Assembly: GCA_024743405.1 (NCBI GenBank)
Contig: JANSWP010000051.1
Location: forward strand, 1-52,520
DNA: 52,520 nucleotides
Direction: 5' to 3'
Origin: Bacteroidota bacterium
GTDB lineage: Bacteria; Bacteroidota; Bacteroidia; Chitinophagales; Saprospiraceae
Position numbers and translations under genes: made by a program. Under the pieces are notes generated by a model. It searched no databases. It was given only the letters and a program-made list of their open reading frames with translations, and had not been told where the DNA came from. This document shows, piece after piece, positions 45,243-52,520 of the stretch. How positions within the stretch are numbered: the first letter of the stretch is position 1; each line of letters opens with the position of its first letter.

Positions 45243-47033
45243 TTATAGACTTTGATAATACGCCTTTATCTTTTTTGCCATCTTTGCCCTTCTTGATTTT
45301 AAAAAATCCTTGTAATCGATATGGTTGGCTGAAACAATAGATTCTGGAATATCATTTAGCATTAAATTCTTTTGTAAAAGTTCCTCGCTGTCTATGGACG
45401 AAATATCAATCACTCCGTTTTGCATCTGCTCTTTTACCTTTCCCATATACTCTGCAGGAGGAAGTTTGCCGACCTTAATGTTTGTAGATTGTTCGGTATA
45501 GACGAAGTTGGCTACTTGATTGTACATTCTTTGAGCATAACCGTTTTCCGATAAATACTTTTTTGGGAAAATATGATGAATGTCTCCTCGCTGCTCAATC
45601 AGGTTGGTAATGGTCATGCTTTTGGATAAAAAGGCAACGGAATTGCTGTTGCATTGAGCCGCTAAATAAACATTGTACGCATTATTGTTGACGCTGGAGG
45701 TTTCTAAATCAGAGACCAGTCCAAAATCCCAAAATCCTTCTCCTAAATAGGTCTTTTCCATTTGTTCCAAATAATCCGCTATGCCTTTTTCATTGATTTG
45801 CTTGATGTCTTCATCTATCATGGATTCGGAAGAACCTGAATAGCGACCAATCAATAAAGACATAATTAACCACCGTTTGACATAGTGCTGCACTTCGGTT
45901 TCGCCCATGCCTTCTTCTCTTAGTTTTAGATACAAGGCATAAGAGAAATTAAGGGAGTTTTTAGAGGAAATCAATTTTCGACTAATTAAGCCCGTTGACT
46001 TGACCAGCATCAAAAAGCGTTGATAGTTCGTTTTATTGACAAAGTTGATTAAACCTTGTGACAGCTTTCGGTAACTCTCTTCGGCAATAGATTCCTCGTA
46101 GGTTCTGGTTTCAAAATTCCGACCGGATAAGAGGGCAACCAAATCACTAAATTTTCCTCGACTGAATTGGTAGGTAAATGCCACCCGCAGCACATCTACG
46201 TAGTCAGGAATGTATAAATCATCATGACCCGTAGCCATCCACTTCAATGCCTGGTAATATTCATGTGCCGCAAATGCCGCATCGTTGTCGATGATGTGTT
46301 TGTTAAAATCTTTATCTACGATTAGGCGGCAGAAATAATCTACCAGCTTGCGCATCTTATTACCTCCGTGCTGTTCATCAGCAGCAATTTTGGACATGAC
46401 AAAATCTGCATTGCTCAATACCACACCTTTTTGGTTGATACGGATAAATATTTCCGTAACGGTATCAATATCTAAAGAATGGTCTAACTCAATGATTCCA
46501 ACTTGTTTGTTCTTAATTCTTTTGAGGTTTTCAATACGGTCTTCCACCAGGTCTTCCTCCGCTTGGGGGTTTTGAGCCAAGTAGTTTCCGATGGCTTTGG
46601 TGATAGATATTTCGTCATTGATGATGGGATTGATGTTATTTATCCAATCACTACTTTTTTCAATAGCTTTGTTGAGGACTTCAAATTTTTCCTCTAACGG
46701 ATTAAAGGCAATGCGAATATTGACTTCTTTATAGTTTTTATTCAAGACCCGTTGCCCGACGATGGCAGCGGTCAAGGCGGTAATGCGTTGCTGCCCATCT
46801 ATCAGTACTTTTTTACCTGCGGAGAGTTCACCGTTTTTAAGTTTTACATCGGGATTGCGCCAGGTGATGATATAGCCGACTGGATAGCCCTGATATAAGG
46901 AATCAATCAAATCCCGCACCTTCGCCGCTTTCCAGACAAAGGGTCTTTGTATTTCGGGAATGGCTATCTCGCCTGCTTTTATCCAGCTGAGTAAGGTGTC
47001 GACAGGTTGTTGGTGTACGCTGTATTTTGCCAT
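45243..47033 (-). CDS. DUF262/HNH GmrSD-like nuclease
   Basis: 596 residues. The N-terminal DUF262 domain has IPEIQRPFVWKAAKVRDLID and the ParB-like nucleotide-binding motif IDGQQRITAL (78-87). The C-terminal DUF1524-like HNH domain has DIHHIFPKKYL (484-494) with later Asn505 and Asn518 in ANF and STNIKVGK. GmrSD-type enzymes restrict DNA with modified bases and use nucleotides. The fusion in one chain is the common single-protein form. It lies between hsdS and mcrB, bounded on each side by an hsdR remnant. Confidence 0.9.
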   Translation of the reverse strand: MAKYSVHQQPVDTLLSWIKAGEIAIPEIQRPFVWKAAKVRDLIDSLYQGYPVGYIITWRNPDVKLKNGELSAGKKVLIDGQQRITALTAAIVGQRVLNKNYKEVNIRIAFNPLEEKFEVLNKAIEKSSDWINNINPIINDEISITKAIGNYLAQNPQAEEDLVEDRIENLKRIKNKQVGIIELDHSLDIDTVTEIFIRINQKGVVLSNADFVMSKIAADEQHGGNKMRKLVDYFCRLIVDKDFNKHIIDNDAAFAAHEYYQALKWMATGHDDLYIPDYVDVLRVAFTYQFSRGKFSDLVALLSGRNFETRTYEESIAEESYRKLSQGLINFVNKTNYQRFLMLVKSTGLISRKLISSKNSLNFSYALYLKLREEGMGETEVQHYVKRWLIMSLLIGRYSGSSESMIDEDIKQINEKGIADYLEQMEKTYLGEGFWDFGLVSDLETSSVNNNAYNVYLAAQCNSNSVAFLSKSMTITNLIEQRGDIHHIFPKKYLSENGYAQRMYNQVANFVYTEQSTNIKVGKLPPAEYMGKVKEQMQNGVIDISSIDSEELLQKNLMLNDIPESIVSANHIDYKDFLKSRRAKMAKKIKAYYQSL

Positions 47034-47090
47034 GTTTAAAGCTTTGGGTTTTAAAGTTTAGGGTAATGGTAGTTTTCTCATGGCAGTTTT

Positions 47091-47138
47091 TTATCGTGTT
47101 ATAATCGTATGCTCTGATTTGGATTCGGTGAATTTCAT
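47091..47138 (-). pseudogene. hsdR 5'-end remnant 2, coupled to hsdS
   Basis: A 15-codon frame MKFTESKSEHTIITR. Its first seven residues equal those of remnant 1 and resemble the HsdR start. The ATG overlaps the hsdS stop codon by ATGA, the coupling expected for a native hsdS-hsdR junction. It then runs into unrelated sequence and stops before the DUF262 gene. This fixes the original junction where insertion took place. Confidence 0.65.
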
Positions 47139-48391
47139 GTGATTGGGACTTGTATTTGAGTTTGGGACATTTTGGAAAGAAAAATTTCTTTTAAATCAAT
47201 TAACAACTCTAATTCTTCATTCAGATTTTTTATTTGATTCCAAATCTTATGACTCAAAGGATAATATCTATCAATCATTTTTTGATTTGGAATTAAAATA
47301 TTTTGCTCACTTAATGTTTTAATAGTAATAGCACTTTGTGTTGAACCAATTGTTATTTCGTCAATTAAATCAAAAAAATGCTGAGATTGCATGAAGTCAT
47401 ATAAATAATAATTGTTGTATTTTTGCTTGAAATTTTTGAACCAGATAATATTTCCATCTTTAAAATAAAATGTTTCATTTTTGACAAGGTAACTTGATCC
47501 TATTGTACCAACCGCTGTTAAAAGAATATCACCTTCTTCAATTTTTCCGTACTTAGATATTAACTCAAAGTATCTTTTTTTAGAGATATAAATTGGCGAA
47601 TTAATTTTTTTCCCAGACTTTTTTATAGTTATCTCTTTTCCTCTATAAAAAGGTATTCCTGTTTCACAATATTCAGACTCATAAATTCTTTTACTTGAAC
47701 CAATTTTGCAAAAATCGGTAAAACTCCCTGATTCCCACCCCTCCGGAATCTCCTTCTCCAACTCCTCACACCAAACCATCTTCCCACCACTTGATTTATA
47801 ATGCTGTCCATTTTCATCCGGAAATTCAAAATCCACAAACCAATGCTTATACAAAGCTTGGGCAGTAGCTTCCAGTTTTTGGTTGAGTTGTTCGTTGAGT
47901 TGGATGCGGTTGACGACGGTGTTGTATTCTTTGACGATGGCACGTTGTTTTTCGATGGAGGGGACGGGGAGTTCTACATCGCACATTTCGTCATAATCAA
48001 AGAATTCATGGGCAGAACCATGCGATTTGAACCGGGCATATCTATCAAATTCTGGTCTTCTGAACCACATCATTAAGTATTCAGAATTTAAAACATTTTC
48101 ATCTTTTGATTGGAAAATCCGATATGAAGGTGACACTATACAATCTTGTTCTGATTGCAAAGCAATTGAAATTTTATCTCCATTTCTCGTAGTTGCTCTA
48201 TTGAATGCAAATTGTCCTTTTCGAACAATTCTATATTTCGATAAGTCAACACCAATTGTATTAGTCTTTGCCTTTTGAAAATATTTCTTATTGCTTATCC
48301 CCTGTAAAAGCTTGATATGATTACCTGTATTCTTTTCATTACAAGGTAATATATAATCACCAAGACGCTTGTAATCATCTCTATAACTCAT
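47135..48391 (-). CDS. hsdS: Type I restriction specificity subunit S
   Basis: 418 residues with two target-recognition domains separated by a coiled-coil spacer. The first half ends with VELPVPSIEKQRAIVKEYN and the conserved helix QLNQKLEATAQALYKHWFVDF. The second TRD runs from about EIPEGWESG to NILIPN, followed by the C-terminal helix. It sets the bipartite sequence methylated or cut by the complex. The ATG overlaps the end of hsdM by 11 bases, so the two are cotranslated. Confidence 0.93.
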   Translation of the reverse strand: MSYRDDYKRLGDYILPCNEKNTGNHIKLLQGISNKKYFQKAKTNTIGVDLSKYRIVRKGQFAFNRATTRNGDKISIALQSEQDCIVSPSYRIFQSKDENVLNSEYLMMWFRRPEFDRYARFKSHGSAHEFFDYDEMCDVELPVPSIEKQRAIVKEYNTVVNRIQLNEQLNQKLEATAQALYKHWFVDFEFPDENGQHYKSSGGKMVWCEELEKEIPEGWESGSFTDFCKIGSSKRIYESEYCETGIPFYRGKEITIKKSGKKINSPIYISKKRYFELISKYGKIEEGDILLTAVGTIGSSYLVKNETFYFKDGNIIWFKNFKQKYNNYYLYDFMQSQHFFDLIDEITIGSTQSAITIKTLSEQNILIPNQKMIDRYYPLSHKIWNQIKNLNEELELLIDLKEIFLSKMSQTQIQVPIT

Positions 48392-49940
48392 AGCCCAGAT
48401 TTTTAAATACAGTATACAACTCAGCTTTTGACTCTTCTTCCTTTTTCAGTAAGTCTTTCATCTCACTTTGTAAAGATTTCATTTTAGTATCAAAATCTAT
48501 ATTTTCATCCCTATTGATAAAAGCAATATACTTACTTGGCACTAATGAAAAATCCTTCTTCTCAACTTCTTCTTTATTTGCTGAATAACAGAACTCAGGT
48601 ATATCTTGATATCCACTATCCTCCGTTTGCCATTGATGATAAGTATTTGCTACTTGTTTGATATTTTCCTCAGAAAATTGAATGAATTTTTTCTCAAAAG
48701 GAATTCCTATTTGTCTTAAATCTAAAAATAAAATTTCCTCCTCTCTACTTCGATATTTTCGTGTTTCATTGCCAATACTTTTAATTTGGCTTTTTTTATT
48801 TTTATTGATTACCCAAATAGTCACCGAAATATCGGTGGTATAAAACATACTTCCTGGCAAAATTATAATAGCTTCTACCAGATTGTTTTCAATCAATTTC
48901 TTTCTTATTTTATATTCTTCACCACCACCACTTAAAGCACCATTTGAAAGGATAAATCCAGCCACACCATTTTCTGAAAGCTTCGAAACAATATTGAGAA
49001 TCCAACCATAATTAGCATTGCTTTTAGGCGGTGTTGGGTAGCCTCTCCACCTTGGGTCATCTGTTAACTCATTTGCTGCCCGCCATGCCTTTTGATTAAA
49101 AGGCGGATTCGCCATGATATAATCCGCTTTGAGGTCTTTGTGTTGGTCATCGGCGAAGGTATCGGCAGCCTTTTCGCCCAAGTTGGCAGCAATGCCCCGA
49201 ATGGCGAGGTTCATTTTTGCCAGTTTGTAAGTGGTATTGGTGTATTCCTGTCCGTAGATAGAAACTTCTTTTTTATTGCCATTATGCGCTTCGATAAATT
49301 TGATAGACTGTACAAACATCCCACCCGAACCACAAGCCGGGTCATAGATGATGCCTTTGTAGGGTTCTAACAATTCGGCAATCAGATTAACGATAGACTT
49401 AGGCGTATAGAATTCTCCTTTCCCTTTTCCTTCTTTGAGGGCAAACTTAGAGAGGAAGTATTCATAGACTCGCCCGACAATATCCTGCCCGGAATCGGCA
49501 ATGGTATTGATTTCATTAATCTTGTCGAGGAGAGCAGAGAGTTTGGATTTATCCAATCCCAATCGAGAGAAATAATTATCGGGTAAAGCACCACGTAAGG
49601 CAGGATTGTTTTTTTCGATGGTATGTAGTGCCGTGTCAATCTTAAGGGCAATATCATCCTGCTTGGCGTTTTTGATGATATAATTCCAGCGGGAAGTTTC
49701 TTCGAGGAAGAATACATTTTTCATGTTGTAGAAATCTTTCATTTCCACATATTTCTCTTTGCCTTCAGCGATGAGTTCCGCCCGTCTTTCTTCGAATTTA
49801 TCGCTGGCATATTTCAGGAAGATTAATCCTAAGACGACATGTTTGTATTCAGAGGATTCTACGGAACCTCTTAGTTTATCACACGATTGCCAGAGGGTTT
49901 CTTCTATTGATTTCGTTTTTTCTTGTTTCTTTTTTGCCAT
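48381..49940 (-). CDS. hsdM: Type I N6-adenine DNA methyltransferase subunit M
   Basis: 519 residues. The N-terminal helical HsdM domain (TLWQSCDKLRGSVESSEYKH) precedes the catalytic domain. SAM-binding is DPACGSGGMF (200-209) and the catalytic motif IV is NPPF (278-281), the N6-adenine class. A C-terminal coiled coil contacts HsdS. It is the first gene of the cluster and protects host DNA. The upstream gap contains several inverted repeats and probably the operon promoter. Confidence 0.96.
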   Translation of the reverse strand: MAKKKQEKTKSIEETLWQSCDKLRGSVESSEYKHVVLGLIFLKYASDKFEERRAELIAEGKEKYVEMKDFYNMKNVFFLEETSRWNYIIKNAKQDDIALKIDTALHTIEKNNPALRGALPDNYFSRLGLDKSKLSALLDKINEINTIADSGQDIVGRVYEYFLSKFALKEGKGKGEFYTPKSIVNLIAELLEPYKGIIYDPACGSGGMFVQSIKFIEAHNGNKKEVSIYGQEYTNTTYKLAKMNLAIRGIAANLGEKAADTFADDQHKDLKADYIMANPPFNQKAWRAANELTDDPRWRGYPTPPKSNANYGWILNIVSKLSENGVAGFILSNGALSGGGEEYKIRKKLIENNLVEAIIILPGSMFYTTDISVTIWVINKNKKSQIKSIGNETRKYRSREEEILFLDLRQIGIPFEKKFIQFSEENIKQVANTYHQWQTEDSGYQDIPEFCYSANKEEVEKKDFSLVPSKYIAFINRDENIDFDTKMKSLQSEMKDLLKKEEESKAELYTVFKNLGYEL

Positions 49941-49951
49941 GTATATAGTTA

Positions 49952-50022
49952 GGTGTTTAATGGTTTGATAATGAATGATTCAATCATAAAAATACAGACC
50001 TCTGACTTAGGTCTTAAACACC
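49952..50022. promoter_or_regulatory. Inverted repeats upstream of hsdM
   Basis: Three symmetric elements lie within 82 bp of the hsdM start: ATGATT-C-AATCAT (49975-49987), AGACCT/AGGTCT (49996-50014), and the wider pair GGTGTTTAA/TTAAACACC (49952-49960, 50014-50022). They would suit binding by a dimeric control protein or an RNA leader structure. No controller gene is adjacent. An exact TAnnTTTG box was not found near them. Confidence 0.4.
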
Positions 50023-50288
50023 ATGATCGATAGCATTGAAGAATGAATCAGGAAAAAAGTAATTGCTTCTTTCATCGGTGTTAATAAATCCTTCCGACTG
50101 AAAGCAAGTTGGGGATTTTCCAAAGAAGTGAAGGTTTGGTAAATCGGGCTAAACTTTGTGTCATGTCGGTATTAAAATTCTTCTAAATCGTTCCCGAGCA
50201 TCCTTAAACTTTTCGGGAGTGGTTATTCCTTTTGCCACAAGGTAGAAAAAACAACAAACTATATATATATTATATATAGTGATTTTTA
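50023..50288. other. Gene-free AT-rich spacer
   Basis: The rest of the 348-bp gap between hsdM and the TolC-like gene. It contains TCCCGA/TCGGGA (50192-50218) and an AT palindrome, ACTATATATA/TATATATAGT (50258-50280), 8 bp from the TolC-like gene's stop codon. No reading frame is supported. Confidence 0.45.
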
Positions 50289-50891
50289 TCAATTTATCAA
50301 TAATGATATATTTTGCATCATTTTTATTAATTCTGTTTTCTTAATTTCAATCTCCAACCCCTGTATCAAAAAAGCCTTCTCCTTCGGCAAAAACTCAACC
50401 GGCGACATCTCCGCATTTTCATACTGAGCTTTAGCCAATTGAAAAAGCTGCTTATCAATTTCATGAATCTGCTCCCTGGTCCTGAGTTCTAGCTTTAGGA
50501 GCTCATATTCTTGGAGCATGGAGGAAAGTTTAGATTTGAGTTGTTGTAATTCGATTTCGGCTTTGGCAAGGATGACCGCTCGACGACGTTCGCGTTCTTG
50601 TTGATTGCGTTTAGCGGTGATGATTTGGGCTAAGGAAAAGGAAGCAGTTGGGCGTGGATCTCCTGAAGGGGTATAACCGATACCGACTGATGGGATGTAG
50701 TTCATCCATTTTTTGGTGGTGGTTTCGTCGAACTCGGCAAGTTGGGCAGCGGTAACGGAGGCATGATGTTTTTCTAAGGCGGCAAATAGCGAATCAGTGG
50801 GTGGCAGATTCCAGTTGGTGGATTGCTGTTGGCAGTTTGCAAAATGGGTATATAGCACAAAGAGTGTGAGGAGAGGTAGAGCGCGATTCAT
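50289..50891 (-). CDS. TolC-like exported coiled-coil protein
   Basis: 200 residues with a signal peptide (to HFANC/QQQ) and two long amphipathic helices (RNQQERERRRAVILAKAEIE, then LRTREQIHEIDKQLFQLAKA). The segment IPSVGIGYTPSGDPRPTASF before them looks like the outer-membrane strand of TolC proteins. It is about half the length of a normal TolC-family protein, so it is a single-repeat form or a truncated one. It lies 76 bp downstream of a serine recombinase gene. A link to mobile-element export is possible but unproven. Confidence 0.6.
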   Translation of the reverse strand: MNRALPLLTLFVLYTHFANCQQQSTNWNLPPTDSLFAALEKHHASVTAAQLAEFDETTTKKWMNYIPSVGIGYTPSGDPRPTASFSLAQIITAKRNQQERERRRAVILAKAEIELQQLKSKLSSMLQEYELLKLELRTREQIHEIDKQLFQLAKAQYENAEMSPVEFLPKEKAFLIQGLEIEIKKTELIKMMQNISLLIN

Positions 50892-50967
50892 TTCTTGGTG
50901 TTTTTACAAAGATCGGTATTTTTTCTTTTGAGGTATCAAACTGTCATTTAAATTCTTGAACATAATT

Positions 50968-51543
50968 CTAGGCACTTCCATAAGAAATGCCCAGCTGTTT
51001 AGTGATTTTCTTGATGGAGGTTTTCTTATCATATAATTCTTTGATCTTGTCCCGTAAATTCCCATTTAATCGAGGACGAGAAATACGCTTGCCTTGTGCT
51101 TTGGCCCTTGCCATTCCTGCTTTGACCCGTTCGCTAATCAAGGCACTTTCAAATTGTGCCAATGATGCCATGATGCTAAAAATCAATTCTCCCTGTGGCG
51201 TAGTGGTATCAACATTCTCTTGATAGGAAATAAAGTCCACTCCTAAAGATTTAAACTCATTAAGTGCATTGACCAATGCTTGAGTAGAACGAGCGAATCG
51301 GTCATATCGCCAAACTAAAACGACTTCAATCTGTCGTTTCCGTACCAAGTCCAACATCGTTTTGTATTGCTCCCGATATTCTGTTTTGCCAGAAGCATAA
51401 TCTACATATTCGCCGGTTACTTCAAATCCTCTTCTTTGTGCAAATTCCCTAAGTTGTAATAATTGGGTTTCAGGATCTTGTCCTTTTTCTAAAGTCGAAA
51501 CTCTGGCATAAATCGCTACTCGTTTTTTTGCTGGTGAATTCAT
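50968..51543 (-). CDS. Serine recombinase (resolvase/invertase), early stop
   Basis: 191 residues from the ATG at 51543. The catalytic domain has IYARVSTLEKGQDPETQ (nucleophile Ser16), VWRYDRFARS and the GELIFSIMASLAQFE helix. The C-terminal helix-turn-helix (KKITKQLGISYG) is cut by TAG after GSA. The same frame then reads NYVQEFK and stops, so the last helix seems truncated by a nonsense codon. The frame also extends upstream to an ATG at 51585. It is likely a resolvase or invertase of a mobile element, possibly impaired in DNA binding. Confidence 0.8.
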   Translation of the reverse strand: MNSPAKKRVAIYARVSTLEKGQDPETQLLQLREFAQRRGFEVTGEYVDYASGKTEYREQYKTMLDLVRKRQIEVVLVWRYDRFARSTQALVNALNEFKSLGVDFISYQENVDTTTPQGELIFSIMASLAQFESALISERVKAGMARAKAQGKRISRPRLNGNLRDKIKELYDKKTSIKKITKQLGISYGSA

Positions 51544-51562
51544 GTCATAAAGGTGTTCCTTC

Positions 51563-51680
51563 TTGATAGGGTTTTTCGATTTCATAAACTACTGATTTTC
51601 AAGGGTCATTCCTCCCTTTTTTTAAATACCCTTTTTGATAGGGTAATAATTTGATTTTATAATGATTCATTCCCTATCAA
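51563..51680. repeat. TTGATAGGG repeats upstream of the recombinase
   Basis: TTGATAGGG occurs directly at 51563-51571 and 51635-51643 and inverted at 51672-51680. Around the middle copy is ACCCT/AGGGT. Short repeats of this spacing before a resolvase gene resemble res or crossover sites, or recombinase operators. This is inference from position only. Confidence 0.45.
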
Positions 51681-51705
51681 GCTGACGGAGAAAATATCTC
51701 CAGTT

Positions 51706-52170
51706 CTATTTTTTTCTCTTCCGAGCATCCCAAGGGGCTATCGGTTTGGATTGTTTCCAGAGTCCTACCTTTCTAATCTTTGCTATTTTTTCGGCTCGTG
51801 CATAGCGTCGGTCTTCTGAGTATTTTTTGAAATGCCAAGCCAATCCTGCCCGAACCAGTTCGAGATTTAGAATTCTGCCATTAGCTTCGACGATGCATAT
51901 TTTTCTTTTGTAGCGGTCAGTATCTGTTTGAGTAGCGGTGACGATGTGTCCCCAGACTAGGTTGGCAGCGAAGACTTTGGATGCTTTGCCATAGGGTTGT
52001 TTCTTTTCAGGAGCGTCCACATGGGCAAGACGGATTTCAATGATTTCATCTTCTTCTGTTAATAGTTCGAAGGAGTCGCCGTCTTTGACAGAGATGATTT
52101 TGCCAGTGTAGATTTGAGCGGAAATAGACCAAGGTAGAAGGAATAAAATAAGGAAATTTAGATATCGCAT
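51706..52170 (-). CDS. Secreted thermonuclease-like (SNase) nuclease
   Basis: 154 residues from the ATG at 52170, with signal peptide RYLNFLILFLLPWSISAQ. The staphylococcal-nuclease OB fold follows: VKDGDSFELL, IRLAHVDAPEKKQ (catalytic Arg and Glu), TDRYKRKICIV (second Arg) and LNLELVRAGLAWHFKKY. It should be a calcium-dependent nuclease outside the cytoplasm. A longer frame from 52224 lacks a signal peptide at its start. SNases are frequent in conjugative elements, which fits this end of the window. Confidence 0.88.
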   Translation of the reverse strand: MRYLNFLILFLLPWSISAQIYTGKIISVKDGDSFELLTEEDEIIEIRLAHVDAPEKKQPYGKASKVFAANLVWGHIVTATQTDTDRYKRKICIVEANGRILNLELVRAGLAWHFKKYSEDRRYARAEKIAKIRKVGLWKQSKPIAPWDARKRKK

Positions 52171-52264
52171 TTTGGTGTTTTGTTTAAAGTGGTAAAAGTC
52201 ATTATTAGAAACGGTACTCTGCATGGATTCCTTGTTTTTCTTATTATTCTTAGATTAACATTAA

Positions 52265-52520
52265 CTATAGATAAGGTTCAATTTTTATCCAATTGATCCA
52301 TTTTACAATTCCTGTCAGTCTGGTTTCCTGAATAGCTGATTCTGTCGCTTGATTGGTACGTTCTATTTCCATTTTCTTAGCTGCACTTTTTATTGCATTT
52401 TCTTTTCTGATTTTTTTGATTTGGGTTTGTATTTCTTCTACTCGATTCTCGTGACTGGTTGGGGGTTTTACTCTTTCGAGTTCCTTGATTTCTTGGATTA
52501 GGGTTTGTTTCAGAGCGATG
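52265..52520 (-). CDS. C-terminal part of a coiled-coil protein (cut by window end)
   Basis: An open frame of 84 codons runs from the window edge to a TAG at 52265. It reads KQTLIQEIKELERVKPPTSH, then VEEIQTQIKKIRKENAIKS and finally TGIVKWINWIKIEPYL. The heptad-like charged pattern indicates a long coiled coil. The start is outside the window, and the family is unknown. It is on the same strand as the nuclease gene, about 95 bp upstream of it. Confidence 0.55.
   Translation of the reverse strand, partial: IALKQTLIQEIKELERVKPPTSHENRVEEIQTQIKKIRKENAIKSAAKKMEIERTNQATESAIQETRLTGIVKWINWIKIEPYL

Overview
This is an AT-rich chromosomal window from a member of the Bacteroidota. The evidence is Bacteroidota-type promoters (TTTG or TTG, about 19-20 bases, then TAnnTTTG) upstream of several genes, the absence of obvious Shine-Dalgarno sites, and gene families typical of the phylum: a LytTR/LytS pair, a VPS10/BNR-repeat secreted protein, TM2-SHOCT and M20 dipeptidase. 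A Saprospiria-like lineage is plausible but cannot be proven from sequence alone.

Region 1 (1-32.9 kb) looks like ordinary core chromosome. It holds a pseudouridine synthase, glpD, galM, a cytoplasmic trypsin-like protease with a zinc ribbon, paaABC of the phenylacetyl-CoA epoxidase behind a promoter with a palindromic operator candidate, an M20 dipeptidase, fructose-bisphosphatase, an ABC exporter, a DUF1254/DUF1214 pair, two metallophosphoesterases, a large BNR/VPS10-type secreted protein, a small toxin-antitoxin pair, a fused trehalose-6-phosphate synthase/phosphatase, a LytS/LytTR two-component system, several lipoproteins or secreted proteins of unknown function, rsmD and a CNNM/CorC-type transporter. 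Its gaps carry several terminal-inverted-repeat elements without transposase genes. Two are near-identical 166-bp copies in opposite orientation. Others have different ends but resemble them in the core.

Region 2 (33-52.5 kb) starts at a tRNA-Ala(GGC) gene followed by a tyrosine recombinase, the usual left edge of an integrated island. It holds YegP, a DnaQ/ExoX-like exonuclease, two unknown proteins, a standalone reverse transcriptase with a 344-bp gene-free leader, and a long minus-strand defence cluster in the order hsdM, hsdS, DUF262-HNH (GmrSD-like), mcrB, mcrC, hsdR. Two short remnants of the hsdR 5' end lie inside the cluster, one overlapping the hsdS stop codon by ATGA. This suggests hsdR once followed hsdS directly and that the GmrSD-like and McrBC cassettes were inserted later. 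The far end holds a TolC-like coiled-coil protein, a serine recombinase with an early amber stop, a secreted nuclease and a truncated coiled-coil gene, again suggesting mobile DNA.

The best candidate for an undescribed system is the reverse transcriptase and its leader (36.8-38.7 kb). The leader has several hairpins and a stop-free stretch of 111 bases, an arrangement that recalls ncRNA-templated defence reverse transcriptases. No CRISPR array, rRNA or known riboswitch was seen.
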